Made by a program: the position numbers and the translations under genes. 41,151 bases of DNA from Planctomycetaceae bacterium (GTDB lineage: Bacteria > Planctomycetota > Planctomycetia > Isosphaerales > Isosphaeraceae): positions 1 through 41,151 of the forward strand of contig JAFAHT010000059.1 in assembly GCA_019237095.1 (NCBI GenBank), read 5' to 3'. The notes below the pieces were generated by a model. It saw only the letters and a list, made by a program, of their open reading frames with translations, searched no databases and had not been told where the DNA came from. Positions within the stretch are counted from its first letter, which is position 1. Each line of letters begins with the position of its first letter. Shown here piece after piece: positions 8,957 to 19,761 of this stretch.

Positions 8957-10843
8957 TTACGACAGGTTCATGGCCATCAGGAACTCGGCATTGGTCTTGG
9001 ACTTCTTCATCCGGCCGGTGAGCAGTTCCATCGCCTCGACCGAATTCATGTCGTTGAGCACGCGGCGGAGGATCCAGACCCGGCGCAGCTCTTCGGCATC
9101 CATGAGCAGTTCTTCCCGGCGCGTGCCGGACTTGTTGACATCGATGGCCGGCCAGACTCGCTTGTCGACGAGACGGCGGTCAAGGTGCAGCTCCATGTTG
9201 CCGGTTCCCTTGAACTCCTCGAAGATGACATCGTCCATCCGGCTGCCGGTATCGACCAGGGCGGTCGCGAGGATGGTGAGCGACCCCGCTTCCTCGATTT
9301 TGCGAGCCGCGCCGAAGAATCGCTTGGGCTTCTGCAGGGCCGAGGCGTCGATGCCGCCGGTAAGAATCTTGCCGGAATGCGGAGCCTCGGTGTTATACGC
9401 CCGGGCCAGCCGGGTGATCGAGTCGAGCAGAATGACCACGTCCTTGCCGTACTCGACCATCCGCTTGGCTTTTTCGATGACCATCTCGGCGACCTGGATG
9501 TGCCGCGAGGCCGCCTCGTCGAAGGTGGAGCTGATGACCTCGGCCGTCGGCCCCTTGACCGACCGCTCCATGTCCGTGACCTCCTCGGGCCGCTCGTCGA
9601 TCAAGAGGACCATGACATAGGCGTCGGGATGGTTGGCCAGAATGCTGTTGGCGATCTTCTGGAGCAGGATCGTCTTGCCGGTACGGGGCGGGGCGACGAT
9701 CAGCCCGCGCTGGCCGAAACCGATCGGCGTGACCAGGTCGACGACCCGCATATTGAGCTCGTCGTTGCCCGATTCGAGCCGGATGCGGCCCTGGGGATGC
9801 AGTGGCGTCAGGTCGTCAAAGCCGACCTTCTCGCTCAGCTTGTCGGGGTCTTCGCAGTTGATGGCCTCGACCCGCAGCAGGGCGAAGTACCGCTCATTCT
9901 CCTTGGGCGGACGGATCTGTCCGGAGACGATGGCCCCGGTCTTCAGGCCGAAACGGCGAATCTGGCTGGGCGAAACATAGATGTCGTCGGGGCAGGGCAG
10001 ATAGTTGTAGTCGGGACTGCGCAGGAAGCCGAAGCCGTCGGGCAGGACCTCGAGGGTACCCTCGCCGTACATCAGGCCGTTCTGCTTGACCCGTTCCTTG
10101 AGGATCTTGAAGATCAGGTCTTGCTTCTTGAGCCCCATGTACTCGCTGATGCCCTCGGTCTTCGCCGTGCGGATAAGCTGGGGCATCGTCATCTTCTGAA
10201 GCTCGGTGAGATGGATCTCGCCGCGCTTGATGTCCTCGTAGCGGTCGTGGATCGCCGCGTCGCCGAAGATGTCCTCGTCCTCGACGTCGGGAAACCCCTC
10301 GTCGGGGAACTCCGGGTTGAAGCCGGGAGCCGCGGGACGTTCGGCCCGAGGCGGCGGCGCAGCGTAATCGCGATCGCGGGAATTGAATGAGGAATCACGC
10401 TCGAATCGGTCGCGATGGTTGGGAGCGGTCTCGCGGTCGCGGATCACCGGCGCATTTTCCCGATCGCGGTCGCGGTTGACCGGAATCCCTTCATGATGGG
10501 CGGGGCCGGTGTCGCGCTCGGCACGGTCGCGGGCCAGGCGCTCGCGGATTGACATCCCTGGCTCCCGGTCGGGTCGTTCCCGGAGCGGCTCGCGCTCGCG
10601 GACGAACCGGATGGGCTCGCGGTCGGCCGGGCCTTCCTCGCGGTAGGACTCGCGGCCGGGGCGATCCCGATAGGACGACTCGGTGGCTGGCGACGGTGCT
10701 TCCCCGGTTCCGGGATAGGTCGGGGGCGGGGCGGAAGACGGGCCAGCGGTCTCGTCGGAGACGGGCGGAGAGGCAGGGGAGATCGGCTTGCGCAGGCGGG
10801 AGGTTCCGGAATTCTCCCGGCGGGGACGGGTCTCGTTGGGCAT
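8957..10843 (-). CDS. rho: Transcription termination factor Rho with long Arg/Asp/Glu-rich N-terminal extension
   Basis: [87 protein letters not shown]; about 200-residue disordered N-terminus. Confidence 0.96.
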   Translation of the reverse strand: MPNETRPRRENSGTSRLRKPISPASPPVSDETAGPSSAPPPTYPGTGEAPSPATESSYRDRPGRESYREEGPADREPIRFVREREPLRERPDREPGMSIRERLARDRAERDTGPAHHEGIPVNRDRDRENAPVIRDRETAPNHRDRFERDSSFNSRDRDYAAPPPRAERPAAPGFNPEFPDEGFPDVEDEDIFGDAAIHDRYEDIKRGEIHLTELQKMTMPQLIRTAKTEGISEYMGLKKQDLIFKILKERVKQNGLMYGEGTLEVLPDGFGFLRSPDYNYLPCPDDIYVSPSQIRRFGLKTGAIVSGQIRPPKENERYFALLRVEAINCEDPDKLSEKVGFDDLTPLHPQGRIRLESGNDELNMRVVDLVTPIGFGQRGLIVAPPRTGKTILLQKIANSILANHPDAYVMVLLIDERPEEVTDMERSVKGPTAEVISSTFDEAASRHIQVAEMVIEKAKRMVEYGKDVVILLDSITRLARAYNTEAPHSGKILTGGIDASALQKPKRFFGAARKIEEAGSLTILATALVDTGSRMDDVIFEEFKGTGNMELHLDRRLVDKRVWPAIDVNKSGTRREELLMDAEELRRVWILRRVLNDMNSVEAMELLTGRMKKSKTNAEFLMAMNLS

Positions 10844-11139
10844 GATGTTCCATTCTCCTGTTCAAACGAAATCAGTGATTCTGTCGAGCCGGGAGATCAC
10901 GACGGGGCTCGATGCGGGTCGGAGTTCCTGAAAAGGTCCAGCCGATGTTGCGAGCTGGAAAGGCCATTCGTGGCCGGAGTGCTCCGCCACCGCGAGGATT
11001 GGAATCGTTACGCGAAGAGAACGCTGGGCAAGGACTGTCATCAGCATTTCTGGGACGAGGACAAACGGCAGAGAACAGAACGCGATGAGCTGAACCAGAT
11101 CACTACAGGCATGTCAGGAAGGAAGCATGTCATCGAGGG

Positions 11140-11937
11140 TCACCAAGCTGAAGCGTCGCCGCCCTGGAAACTGGAGGCGGAACCGGAGAGCCGGCTCGAA
11201 GCCGACGTCCCGGAGGTGCGCGAGTCCAAGGATTTGCGATCGGTCGCCAGCCGGAATAATCGATCGACGTTCTGGTCCAGAATCTCGAGGCTCGAATCGT
11301 TGTGAATCGCGATATCGGCCCGGCTGAGCTTGCGCTCGCGGGGCCACTGGGCGGCCTCGCGGGCTTGCAAAACCTCCGCAGTCCAGCCGCGATCGCGGGC
11401 CACGCGATGGAGCCGGACCGGTTGCGAGGCATCGACGAAAACCACCAGGTCGCAGAGATTGTCCCAGCCGGCCTCGAGCAGGATGGCCGCGTCCAGCACG
11501 ACCGCCGGGGCGCGGCCGTGCACCGACTCATGATCGATGATCGCCTCGAACTGCTGCCGCATCGGCGGATGGACGATCGCTTCCAGATCGTCGAGCGCCG
11601 GCCTGGAGGCGAAGACGACCGAGCCCAAGGCCCGCCGATCGATCGCGCCAAGGGAAGCAGTGGCGTCCGGCCCGTGCGCAACCACCAGGGCGCCAAAGCG
11701 CTCGATCACCTGGCGGCGAACCTCGGGGTGCTCAAGCACCTCATGGCCCACACGGTCGGCGTCGATCACGACCGCCCCCCGTTTGCCCAGCAGCGCCGCG
11801 ACCTGGCTCTTGCCGCCGCCAATCGCGCCGGTCAAACCGATCACGGGGACCGCGCCGTGTTTCCACCGGACGGGCAACGAAGTCAACGAAAAGGCGCCGG
11901 AACAGGACGACGACATGGTACTCCTGAAGACAACCAT
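11140..11937 (-). CDS. coaE: Dephospho-CoA kinase
   Basis: VIGLTGAIGGGKSQVAALLGKRGAVVIDADRVGHEVL...VVFASRPALDDLEAIVHPPM...; the true start may lie inside the reported ORF. Confidence 0.88.
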   Translation of the reverse strand: MVVFRSTMSSSCSGAFSLTSLPVRWKHGAVPVIGLTGAIGGGKSQVAALLGKRGAVVIDADRVGHEVLEHPEVRRQVIERFGALVVAHGPDATASLGAIDRRALGSVVFASRPALDDLEAIVHPPMRQQFEAIIDHESVHGRAPAVVLDAAILLEAGWDNLCDLVVFVDASQPVRLHRVARDRGWTAEVLQAREAAQWPRERKLSRADIAIHNDSSLEILDQNVDRLFRLATDRKSLDSRTSGTSASSRLSGSASSFQGGDASAW

Positions 11938-12412
11938 TGGGCACGGCCAGGGTCGCGAGAGCGGGCTCGGTCTCGACGGCCGGACAACTCAGGCGGCCGG
12001 CTCGCATCGTTCCATGAATTGTGTCTGGTTGGTCAAATGGAACCGCCGTGTGAACGACTTCACCCGAGAGATTCACACGACCTATCGAGATCCGAAATCC
12101 GCGCCTCAGGCCTCATGAAGGGGGCATCGCGCAAACTTAGTCAAGCAGGTGGGGGTCCTGATGGTTCTTGGTGCCGTCATCTCCCGCCCCTTGCAGTTCT
12201 CAGGGGTAAGTCCGAGGGAGGGGAAATGAAGCGGGTGACGGGTAATCGCCTAGATCGGCAGCCGATCAATTCCGATTGTTCCCTTCTCTTATACGTCATG
12301 CCGCGTCCACCTGCAATGGGGTTTCGCTGATTTGGATCGAAAAACCCGTTGCGGATCCGAAGAACCGACTCTCCAGGAGATTCGCCCGGGGCCGGCGTAT
12401 ATTACGGCAATC

Positions 12413-15109
12413 TCATCCCTCGATCGCCTCGACGTCGAGCCAGTTGATGCCGGCGCCCAGGTCGACCTTCAGGGGCACCTCCAGCGCCAGGGCCGTGTTC
12501 ATCTCTTGTCGCACGAGAGCGGCGAGGTCGGGAACCTCGTTCTCGGGCGTCTCGAAAACGAGCTCGTCGTGGATCTGGAGGATCATCCGCGCTTGCAGAC
12601 CTTGTGCGCGCAGCCGCCGGTCAATCTTGATCATGGCCATCTTGATGAGGTCAGCCGCGGACCCCTGGATCACGGTGTTGACCGCCGTTCGCTCGGCGAG
12701 GTTACGGTTCCGGCCGGTGGTGTTCTTGATCCCCGAGATCGGCCGCCGCCGGCCCAGGATCGTCTCGACGCGCCCCGCGGCCAGAGCGGCCTCCAGGGTC
12801 CGCGTGATGAACTGGTCCACGCCCGCGTATTCCCGGAAGTACGAATCGATGAAGGCGCCTGCCTCGGCCTGAGAGATTCCCAGGCGGGCGGCCAGCCCAT
12901 AGGGGCTCAGGCCATAGATCACCCCGAAGTTCACCGTCTTGGCCACGCGCCGCATCGACCCGTCGACTTGCGATTCCGGAACGCCATAGATCCGGGCGGC
13001 CACCACGCTGTGGATGTCGTGATTGAGCTCGAAGGCCCGGCTGAGGGCGGGATCGCCCGAGAAGTGGGCCAGAATGCGCAGCTCGATCTGCGAATAGTCG
13101 GCTGTCAAGAGCCGCCAGCCCTCCCGGGCCACGAAGGCCTGCCGGATCTGCTTGCCCTCCTCGGTACGCACCGGAATGTTTTGCAGGTTGGGGTCGCTGG
13201 AGCTCAGCCTTCCCGTGGCCGCCACGCCCTGGTTGAACGAGGCATGAATGCGCCCGTCCTCAGGATGGACCAGGGCCGGCAGCGCATCGAGATAAGTACT
13301 CTTGAGCTTCGAGAGCTGGCGATGCTGCAAGAGCAAGGCGGGCAGCTGGTGCCTGGAGGCCAGCGCCTCGAGGATGTCCTGCGCGGTGCTTTGCTCGCCG
13401 CCGGGGGTCTTTTGCTGCGTGGGCAGCTTTAGCTTCTCGAAAAGCACCTCGCGGAGCTGGGGGCCGGAGTTGATGTTGAACGGCCCTCCAGCCAGCCTGT
13501 AGACGTTGTCCTCGAGCGTTGCCAGCCGCCCGGCGAACTCACGCGAAAGCTCGCCCAGGCGCCTCGTATCGACCCCAACCCCGACCTGCTCCATCCCGGC
13601 CAGAATCGATATCAAGGGCCGCTCCACCTCGGTGTACAGCTTCCAGAGCCCTTGGGACTTGACCCTGGGAGCCAGGATCTCCTCGATCCGCCAGGTCGCG
13701 TCAGCGTCCTCGCCGGCATAGGCCGCCACCCGCGCGACCTCGACCTGGTCCATCCGCCCCTGCTTCTTCCCCTTGCCGATCAGGTCGGTGATCGGAATCA
13801 TCGTGTGGCCAAGTAGTCGCTGCGCAAGCTGGTCGAGGTTGTGGTTGCGCTCGCCGCTTTCAAGCAAGTAGCTGAGGATCATCGTATCGTTGATCGGCCC
13901 CTCGATCGCCACCCCCGCGCGGCCCAAGGCGAGCATGTCATACTTGAGGTTTTGCCCGACCTTCTCGACCTCGGGATCGGCCAGGATCGGCCTCAAGGCC
14001 TCAAGCACCTCGTGGGGATCGAGGACCCGGCAATGGATTGGCCCGCGCAGCGGCAGGTAATACGCAAGGCCGGCCTTCCAGCTCACGGCGATACCCACCA
14101 GCGACGCGCGCAGCGGATCGATGTCGGTCGTCTCGGTGTCGAGGCAGAACCTGGGCTGGCGCTTCAGCTCGGTCAGAAAGTCCCCGAACAGCTCGGGCGT
14201 ATCCACGACCCGATAGTCGGCCACCCAGGTCTGGACCTCGCCCGCGGGCTGGGGCGCCGGCAGCTCGCTCATGAATCGATGAAATCCACATTCGATGCAC
14301 AGAGTCTTGAGGGCATCCACGTTCGGTTCCGACGTCTTCAACGTCTCCCAGTCCAGATCGAGTGCCAGGTCGTCGCGCAGGGTCACCAGCATGCGCGCCC
14401 GCCGGGCTGTCTCGGCGTGCTCGCGGAGGCTCTGCTGCTTCTTCGGCCCTCTCACCTTTTCGATGTTTTGCAGCAAGCTGTCGAGGGTCCCGAACTCTTT
14501 GAGGAACGTGGACGCGAACCCCTCGCCGATCCCCGGCACCCCGGGCACGTTATCGACCGAGTCGCCTGTCAGTGCCAGGAAGTCAACGACCTGGTCAGGG
14601 CGAATGCCCCATTCCTTCAGCAGTGCCGGCACGTCGATCACGGCATTCTTGCGCAGGTTGAGAATCCGGACATGATCGGAGAGGAGCTGCCGTGCGTCCT
14701 TGTCGGCCGTGCAGATGAAAACGTCCATCCCACGCTCCTCGCCGCGGCGGGCAAGGGTCGCGATGATGTCGTCGGCCTCCATCCCCGGCACCACCAGCAC
14801 GGGCACCCCGAAGCCCTCGAAAACCCGGCGGATCACGGCAATCTGGGGAACCAGATCCGCGGGCATCGCCGTCCGGTTGGCCTTGTACTGCGGGTAGATC
14901 TCCGAGCGGAAGACCGGCCCCTCGCCGTCGAAGGCCGCCGCGAGATAGTCCGGCTTGCGATCGCGCAGCAGGTTGAGCATGTCCCGGAATATCCCGAACA
15001 CCGCCTGTGTTGGCTGGCCCGCCGGACCGGTCATCTCGGGAATCGCATGGAAGACCTGAAAGATCAGGGAGAATGCATCAAGGATATAGAAGGTGGGGCG
15101 CTGCGCCAT
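12413..15109 (-). CDS. polA: DNA polymerase I
   Basis: From ATG at 15109 (MAQRPTFYILDAFSLIFQVFHAIPE...): 5'-3' exonuclease, 3'-5' exonuclease with intact FCLDTETT, and polymerase motifs DYSQIELRILAHFSGD, RRVAKTVNFGVIYGLS, QIHDELVFE. Confidence 0.95.
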   Translation of the reverse strand: MAQRPTFYILDAFSLIFQVFHAIPEMTGPAGQPTQAVFGIFRDMLNLLRDRKPDYLAAAFDGEGPVFRSEIYPQYKANRTAMPADLVPQIAVIRRVFEGFGVPVLVVPGMEADDIIATLARRGEERGMDVFICTADKDARQLLSDHVRILNLRKNAVIDVPALLKEWGIRPDQVVDFLALTGDSVDNVPGVPGIGEGFASTFLKEFGTLDSLLQNIEKVRGPKKQQSLREHAETARRARMLVTLRDDLALDLDWETLKTSEPNVDALKTLCIECGFHRFMSELPAPQPAGEVQTWVADYRVVDTPELFGDFLTELKRQPRFCLDTETTDIDPLRASLVGIAVSWKAGLAYYLPLRGPIHCRVLDPHEVLEALRPILADPEVEKVGQNLKYDMLALGRAGVAIEGPINDTMILSYLLESGERNHNLDQLAQRLLGHTMIPITDLIGKGKKQGRMDQVEVARVAAYAGEDADATWRIEEILAPRVKSQGLWKLYTEVERPLISILAGMEQVGVGVDTRRLGELSREFAGRLATLEDNVYRLAGGPFNINSGPQLREVLFEKLKLPTQQKTPGGEQSTAQDILEALASRHQLPALLLQHRQLSKLKSTYLDALPALVHPEDGRIHASFNQGVAATGRLSSSDPNLQNIPVRTEEGKQIRQAFVAREGWRLLTADYSQIELRILAHFSGDPALSRAFELNHDIHSVVAARIYGVPESQVDGSMRRVAKTVNFGVIYGLSPYGLAARLGISQAEAGAFIDSYFREYAGVDQFITRTLEAALAAGRVETILGRRRPISGIKNTTGRNRNLAERTAVNTVIQGSAADLIKMAMIKIDRRLRAQGLQARMILQIHDELVFETPENEVPDLAALVRQEMNTALALEVPLKVDLGAGINWLDVEAIEG

Positions 15110-15250
15110 CGTGATTCGAAGGAATCGACAGTTCGAGATCGTGTTTCTTAACCGAGCGTGAATCTTACCACCACGAACTACGCGCGGCCATGAACTATCG
15201 CCTGCCGCCGCTCGGACAAACGGGGCAAAGATCAGCGGCTTTGATTCCAT

Positions 15251-15279
15251 TTGAATCTTGGCATGACGGGTTTTACAAT
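15251..15279 (+). promoter_or_regulatory. Candidate sigma70-type promoter
   Basis: TTGAAT - 17 bp - TACAAT, about 165 bp upstream of the 15446 start. Confidence 0.35.
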
Positions 15280-15445
15280 CCAATCAATCGCGCAGATTCT
15301 TTCGAGGAAGCGTACCGGGTGTCATGGCTCGGCACCTTTCTTCGTCGTTGCCTTCGTCGTTACCTCTCTTGTGTGACATATTTCAACAAACCGGCGGACC
15401 GTATCAGCAGGGCGCCACCGCTCTGCCTGGAGGGAGTCATGATCC

Positions 15446-17077
15446 ATGGCCGCAGCAGCTAACGAGTCGCAAGGGCTCAAGATCGCCGTCGCCGCGTTCG
15501 TGACGCTCACGATCGCCCTGGCCGTGACGTCGTATTTCCTGTACTCGTTTTACTCCCAGAGCGAGGCCCAGCTCGAGTCGGAGAGGCACAAGCTGAAGAA
15601 TGCGCTGGATGAGGCCGTCAACCGGGGGGAAAACTATGATGAGTTCCGCAAGCTGGCCGGCGCCAGGGCCGAGGAGTTCGACTCGGCCAAGGCCGAAGTC
15701 GCTGCGTTCTTCAAGAAGAATAGCGAGCGCATCAATAATCTGGTCACAACGACCAATGCCGCCATCCAGAAGGCCCAGCAAGCCGGCGCCGAGGGCAAGG
15801 ACCTCGAGGAAGCCAGGGCCCGCGTCCAGACCATCATCAACTCCTACCAGAGCGAGCCCAACAAGAACTTCTTATCCACCCTGGACCGGCTCACCGAGCT
15901 GCTCGAAAATATCAGCCTCCTGAGCACCGAGATGAGCTCCAACTATCTCGGCCTGAGGAAGAGCCTGGAATCATCGACCAGCGTGGCCAAGCAGGCGAAC
16001 GACATCCAGGCCAAGGCCGCCTCCGACAGCAAGGCCGACCTGGAAGCCGAGCACAACAAGCACGAACAATTGCGCCAGGAGCTGCTGACCAAGGTCGACC
16101 AGCTCCAGACCGACAATGACAAGAAGACTACCCAGATCGCCAACCTCGAGACCCAGTACCGTCAGCTCAAGGACGACAGCGATCGCAAGCTCGAACTGGC
16201 CAACGCGATCATTCGCGAGCAACGCGATGTGCTCGACAAGAACGAGAACGTGCTCGACAAGCCCGACGGCTATATCACCTTCGTCGATCTCACACGTAAC
16301 GAAGTTCAGGTCAACGTCAACCGCCGCCAGGGCGCTCGACCGCAGATGAAGATGACGGTCTTCGTCGCTGGCTCGCCGGGTGTTCCGACCGAGAAGCCCA
16401 AGGGGAACATCCAGTTGATCCAGGTCGGCGACCAGTACAGCATCGCCCATATCGACAAGATGGTCAAAGATATCGATCCGATCCGCGTCGGCGACATCGT
16501 CTACTCGCCTGCCTGGTCGCCCGAGGAGCCCATGCGGTTCGCCCTGATTGGCAAGATCGATGTCAATCGCGACGGCAAGGACGATCGCCTGGACCTCAAG
16601 CGGATGATCGAGGAGGCCGGCGGCATCGTCGATTATGACCTGCCGCCGCCCAGTCACGGTAAGGAATCGGGCAAGCTGAGCGCCCGCATCTCCTGGTACG
16701 TGACCGACGAGCGCATGCCCCTCCGCGAGGTCTTCGAGGCCAGGACCGACGCGGGGATGGCCGCGCAGGCCCAGTTCGATAAGCGTTTTGGCCAGGCGAT
16801 CAAGGAGGCGCGGAGCGAGGGCATCCGGCCCATGCCCTTGGGCCGTCTTCTGGCGTACTTTGGCTACGAGATGGGCACTCCCGTCGTGGGACGCACCGAG
16901 GCCGTCAATGCCGCGGCGATGCTACGCTTGGTCCAGCCCCGAAAGAAAGCGGCCGAGCCCAAGATCGAGACCGACAGCAGCAAGGCCGGTGCCGAGCCGG
17001 CAAATGCCAAGCGTGAAGTCGAGGCTGCCAAGCCTGAACCTGAAGCTGCCAAACCCGAGGAAGAGCCCAAGTCCTAG
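15446..17077 (+). CDS. Membrane-anchored coiled-coil hypothetical protein
   Basis: 543 aa; one N-terminal TM helix (IAVAAFVTLTIALAVTSYFLYSFY), long Lys/Glu/Gln-rich coiled coil, beta-rich region, Lys/Glu/Pro/Ala tail. Confidence 0.8.
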   Translation: MAAAANESQGLKIAVAAFVTLTIALAVTSYFLYSFYSQSEAQLESERHKLKNALDEAVNRGENYDEFRKLAGARAEEFDSAKAEVAAFFKKNSERINNLVTTTNAAIQKAQQAGAEGKDLEEARARVQTIINSYQSEPNKNFLSTLDRLTELLENISLLSTEMSSNYLGLRKSLESSTSVAKQANDIQAKAASDSKADLEAEHNKHEQLRQELLTKVDQLQTDNDKKTTQIANLETQYRQLKDDSDRKLELANAIIREQRDVLDKNENVLDKPDGYITFVDLTRNEVQVNVNRRQGARPQMKMTVFVAGSPGVPTEKPKGNIQLIQVGDQYSIAHIDKMVKDIDPIRVGDIVYSPAWSPEEPMRFALIGKIDVNRDGKDDRLDLKRMIEEAGGIVDYDLPPPSHGKESGKLSARISWYVTDERMPLREVFEARTDAGMAAQAQFDKRFGQAIKEARSEGIRPMPLGRLLAYFGYEMGTPVVGRTEAVNAAAMLRLVQPRKKAAEPKIETDSSKAGAEPANAKREVEAAKPEPEAAKPEEEPKS

Positions 17078-17182
17078 TGTCCCGTCAATCTTCGATTGAC
17101 AGGTTCTTGAAACTGGAAGTCCTGGGTATTCAAGAAATTCCGGCGAGCGCTGCCCGTCAATTGAAGATGGACGGAACACTAG
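17074..17182. mobile_element. 109-bp near-palindromic MITE-like element
   Basis: CTAGTGTCCCGTCAATCTTCGATTGACAGG and the inverted right end CTAGTGTTCCGTCCATCTTCAATTGACGGG match at 26/30; inner repeat TTCTTGAA (17104-17111)/TTCAAGAA (17129-17136); TA at both edges. Confidence 0.55.
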
Positions 17183-17241
17183 AACAAGTCCAGGCAAACG
17201 GAATGGGACCTGAGCATGGTCCTCTCGCGCCCTACCCAGGC

Positions 17242-17274
17242 CCCCCGGAATCGTGATGATTCCGGGGGATTTTG
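17242..17274 (+). terminator. Intrinsic-terminator-like hairpin
   Basis: CCCCCGGAATC-GTGAT-GATTCCGGGGG (perfect 11-bp stem) followed by ATTTTG, between convergent genes. Confidence 0.65.
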
Positions 17275-17339
17275 CCTTGGTTCAAGGGCTCACGCAGCCG
17301 GCCGGGGAGGGGAGCATGGCGAACCCTCCCGGCGGAAAC

Positions 17340-18485
17340 TCATCGGCCCGCTGCGCGAACATGGCGCCGGGGTGGCCCGATATAGCGGCCTCGAGGCCGC
17401 ATGAGTCGATTGTGGTCGAGCTGCTCGATGCAATGAGCCGCCCAGCCAGCCACCCGGGCCATGGCGAAGATGGGAGTGTAGATCCGGACCGGCAACCCCA
17501 GGTAGTGATAGAGCCGTGCAGTCGGCCAGTCCACGTTGGGAGGCAGCTTTTTGCGGGCCACCACGGCCTGCTCGATCGTTGCGGCAATGTCTTCCCAGCG
17601 CTCCTCCTGAACCTCGCGCGACAGCTCCTGGCAGTAAGGCTTGAGGATCGTGGCCCGGGGATCGGCCTGCTTGTACACGCGGTGGCCAAACCCCATGATT
17701 CGCTGCTGGCGGGCCAGCGCAAGATCGATCCAGCGCCCGGCGCTTTCGGGAGAGCCCACGCTCTCCAGTGCGCTCCAGGCCTCCTCACTGGCTCCTCCAT
17801 GCAGTGGGCCCTTGAGCGCTCCGATCGCAGCCACGATTCCCGAAGCGACGTCTGACAGGGTAGAGACCGTCACCCGGGCCGAGAATGTGGACGCATTGAG
17901 CTCGTGCTCGGCATAGAGAACCAGCGAGGCGTCGAATGCCTGATGCATCCGTGCCGACGGAACCTTGCCTGTGACCATGAACAAGAAATTGGCGGCATGG
18001 TCGAGTTCGGCGTCGGCGGCGACCGGCGGCAGCCCCGCGGAGAGTCGCTCTCGCAGCGCGATGGCCGTGGCCATCTGGGCAATCATCCTTTCGGCCTTGC
18101 GGACATTCGCTGCATGGTCGGAGGCGGGCTGGCCGAGCTCGGGGTCGAAATGGGACAGCACGCTCACCGCCGTCCGCAAGACATCCATGGGGCTCACGTG
18201 CGGCGGTATCGTTTTCAGGAGGTCGACCAGCGGCTCGGGAATCTCTCGCCAGCCGCGCAGTCGAGCGTCGAACTCGCGAAGCTGATTGGCATCGGGTAGG
18301 TCGCCGTGCAAGAGCAGGAACGCCGTCTCCTCATAGCTGACATGGCCCGCGAGGTCCTCGATCCGATAACCCCGGTATTCGAGGATCCCCGAACCTTCCC
18401 GCTCCTCGATATTCGAGATGGCCGTCTGAACGGCAATGACCCCTTCGAGCCCCGGATGATACTGTTCCACTGACGCTTCGCTCAT
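17340..18485 (-). CDS. gltA: Citrate synthase family protein
   Basis: MSEASVEQYHPGLEGVIAVQTAISNIEEREGSGILEYRGYRIEDLAGHVSYEETAFLLLHGDLP...GALKGPLHGGASEEAW...IMGFGHRVYKQADPRA...DWPTARLYHYLGLPVRIYTPIFAMARVAGWAAHCIEQ. Confidence 0.92.
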   Translation of the reverse strand: MSEASVEQYHPGLEGVIAVQTAISNIEEREGSGILEYRGYRIEDLAGHVSYEETAFLLLHGDLPDANQLREFDARLRGWREIPEPLVDLLKTIPPHVSPMDVLRTAVSVLSHFDPELGQPASDHAANVRKAERMIAQMATAIALRERLSAGLPPVAADAELDHAANFLFMVTGKVPSARMHQAFDASLVLYAEHELNASTFSARVTVSTLSDVASGIVAAIGALKGPLHGGASEEAWSALESVGSPESAGRWIDLALARQQRIMGFGHRVYKQADPRATILKPYCQELSREVQEERWEDIAATIEQAVVARKKLPPNVDWPTARLYHYLGLPVRIYTPIFAMARVAGWAAHCIEQLDHNRLMRPRGRYIGPPRRHVRAAGR

Positions 18486-18712
18486 AAAACTCGTCGCGGC
18501 GGAAACCCGTGCCTTTAGGCATCGGGAGGAGCCGCGCCTCCACTGGTCAAAGAAAGAACTCAAAACGGCCGGAACGTCTCCCGACATGCCGGACCCAAAA
18601 GACCTCGTAAGAGATCGGTCTCCCATTGCTGGGGTAAAGTTGGCCTCGACAAAGTTATCACGGCTTGTCGTGTCTGACACACTGACCGAATTTCTTCGAC
18701 AAGCCACGCCCT

Positions 18713-19279
18713 TCAGGGCTGGGGCCGCTGACCGTCAGAGAGAAACTCGCCGAGATCGACCATCTCTCGCGGATCGAGAGAGAGCAGCCGGATCGCCATC
18801 GCATCGATCAGCCCGAAGAACTGGCGAAGGGGCTCAACGCGTGACTTCAGATCTTGCAGCGCCGGCTCGCTTTCCGAGAGTCGGAAGATCAGGTCCAGGA
18901 CGGTCAGCGTAGGGTCGAGCTCGCGCCGCTTTCGTTCTTTCAAGATTCTCCGAAACAGAGTCCAAACCTCCGTTTCCGCACGGTAGAGTTCGCGCCGTTC
19001 ACCCGGCCGATGGAGTTTTCGGACCACGCCCCAGGCCAGCAGCTCACGGAGATTCATGCTCACGTTACCGCGTGAAACGTGCAGCCAGCTCCGTAATTCT
19101 TCCGCGGTCCAGTCGGTGCCGGTGATGTACATGAGCGCAAAGAGCTCTCCCATGGTCGGGTTGATTCCCCAAGCTCGGGCCATCATCCCCCAGTGTTCCA
19201 CAAACTGCCGGACCACCGAGTCGGATCGAGTATCCGAGTTTGGATTCTGAGGAACAGAAGTGACCGCCGGATCATCCAT
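18713..19279 (-). CDS. GbsR/MarR-type HTH transcriptional regulator
   Basis: 188 aa; FVEHWGMMARAWGINPTMGELFALMYITGTDWTAEELRSWLHVSRGNVSMNLRELLAWGVVRKLHRPGERRELYRAE. Confidence 0.85.
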   Translation of the reverse strand: MDDPAVTSVPQNPNSDTRSDSVVRQFVEHWGMMARAWGINPTMGELFALMYITGTDWTAEELRSWLHVSRGNVSMNLRELLAWGVVRKLHRPGERRELYRAETEVWTLFRRILKERKRRELDPTLTVLDLIFRLSESEPALQDLKSRVEPLRQFFGLIDAMAIRLLSLDPREMVDLGEFLSDGQRPQP

Positions 19280-19761
19280 AGCTCAATGCCTGCCTCGCCA
19301 CGACGTGTTGAATCCTCGGATCGGGCACAGCGCTTGTGCCTGCGGGGTCTCGGCCGCCCCAGGCGACTCGATCGTCAAAACAATCGACAGGGCAACCGTC
19401 GTTCCAGCAATCCTATCACGATTATGTAAGCAGGAAACGAGCCTGGTCGTTGCCACAAAAAGCTCCCTAAGTCTCAGAAGTGCATCTCTTCCAAGACGCG
19501 GATCGTTGACCTGATGGATTCTCGAACAAATCCGCGATGGCACACTCATTTGTGTCTTGCAAGTCTGATCTGATTGCACACAATAGAGTGCCAGTCAAAC
19601 CGTATCATCTCATTGGGAAATAATCAAAGTCTCGCAAAAAATCGGGTAAGATGGTTGGTATGTCTTGCTTGCCGAGAACTGGTCAGGACTTGAGACTTCG
19701 GTGCTCGATGTGCTGGTCGGATTCTTTGGATTGTTTTTCACGATGTTGAGGAGTCTGTTCC

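Noticed and set aside
9185-10390. 401-aa plus-strand ORF opposite rho
   Set aside because: Antisense shadow of rho.
11302-15151. Plus-strand ORFs of 342, 366 and 436 aa opposite coaE and polA
   Set aside because: Antisense shadows; the minus strand carries unmistakable CoaE and Pol I motifs.
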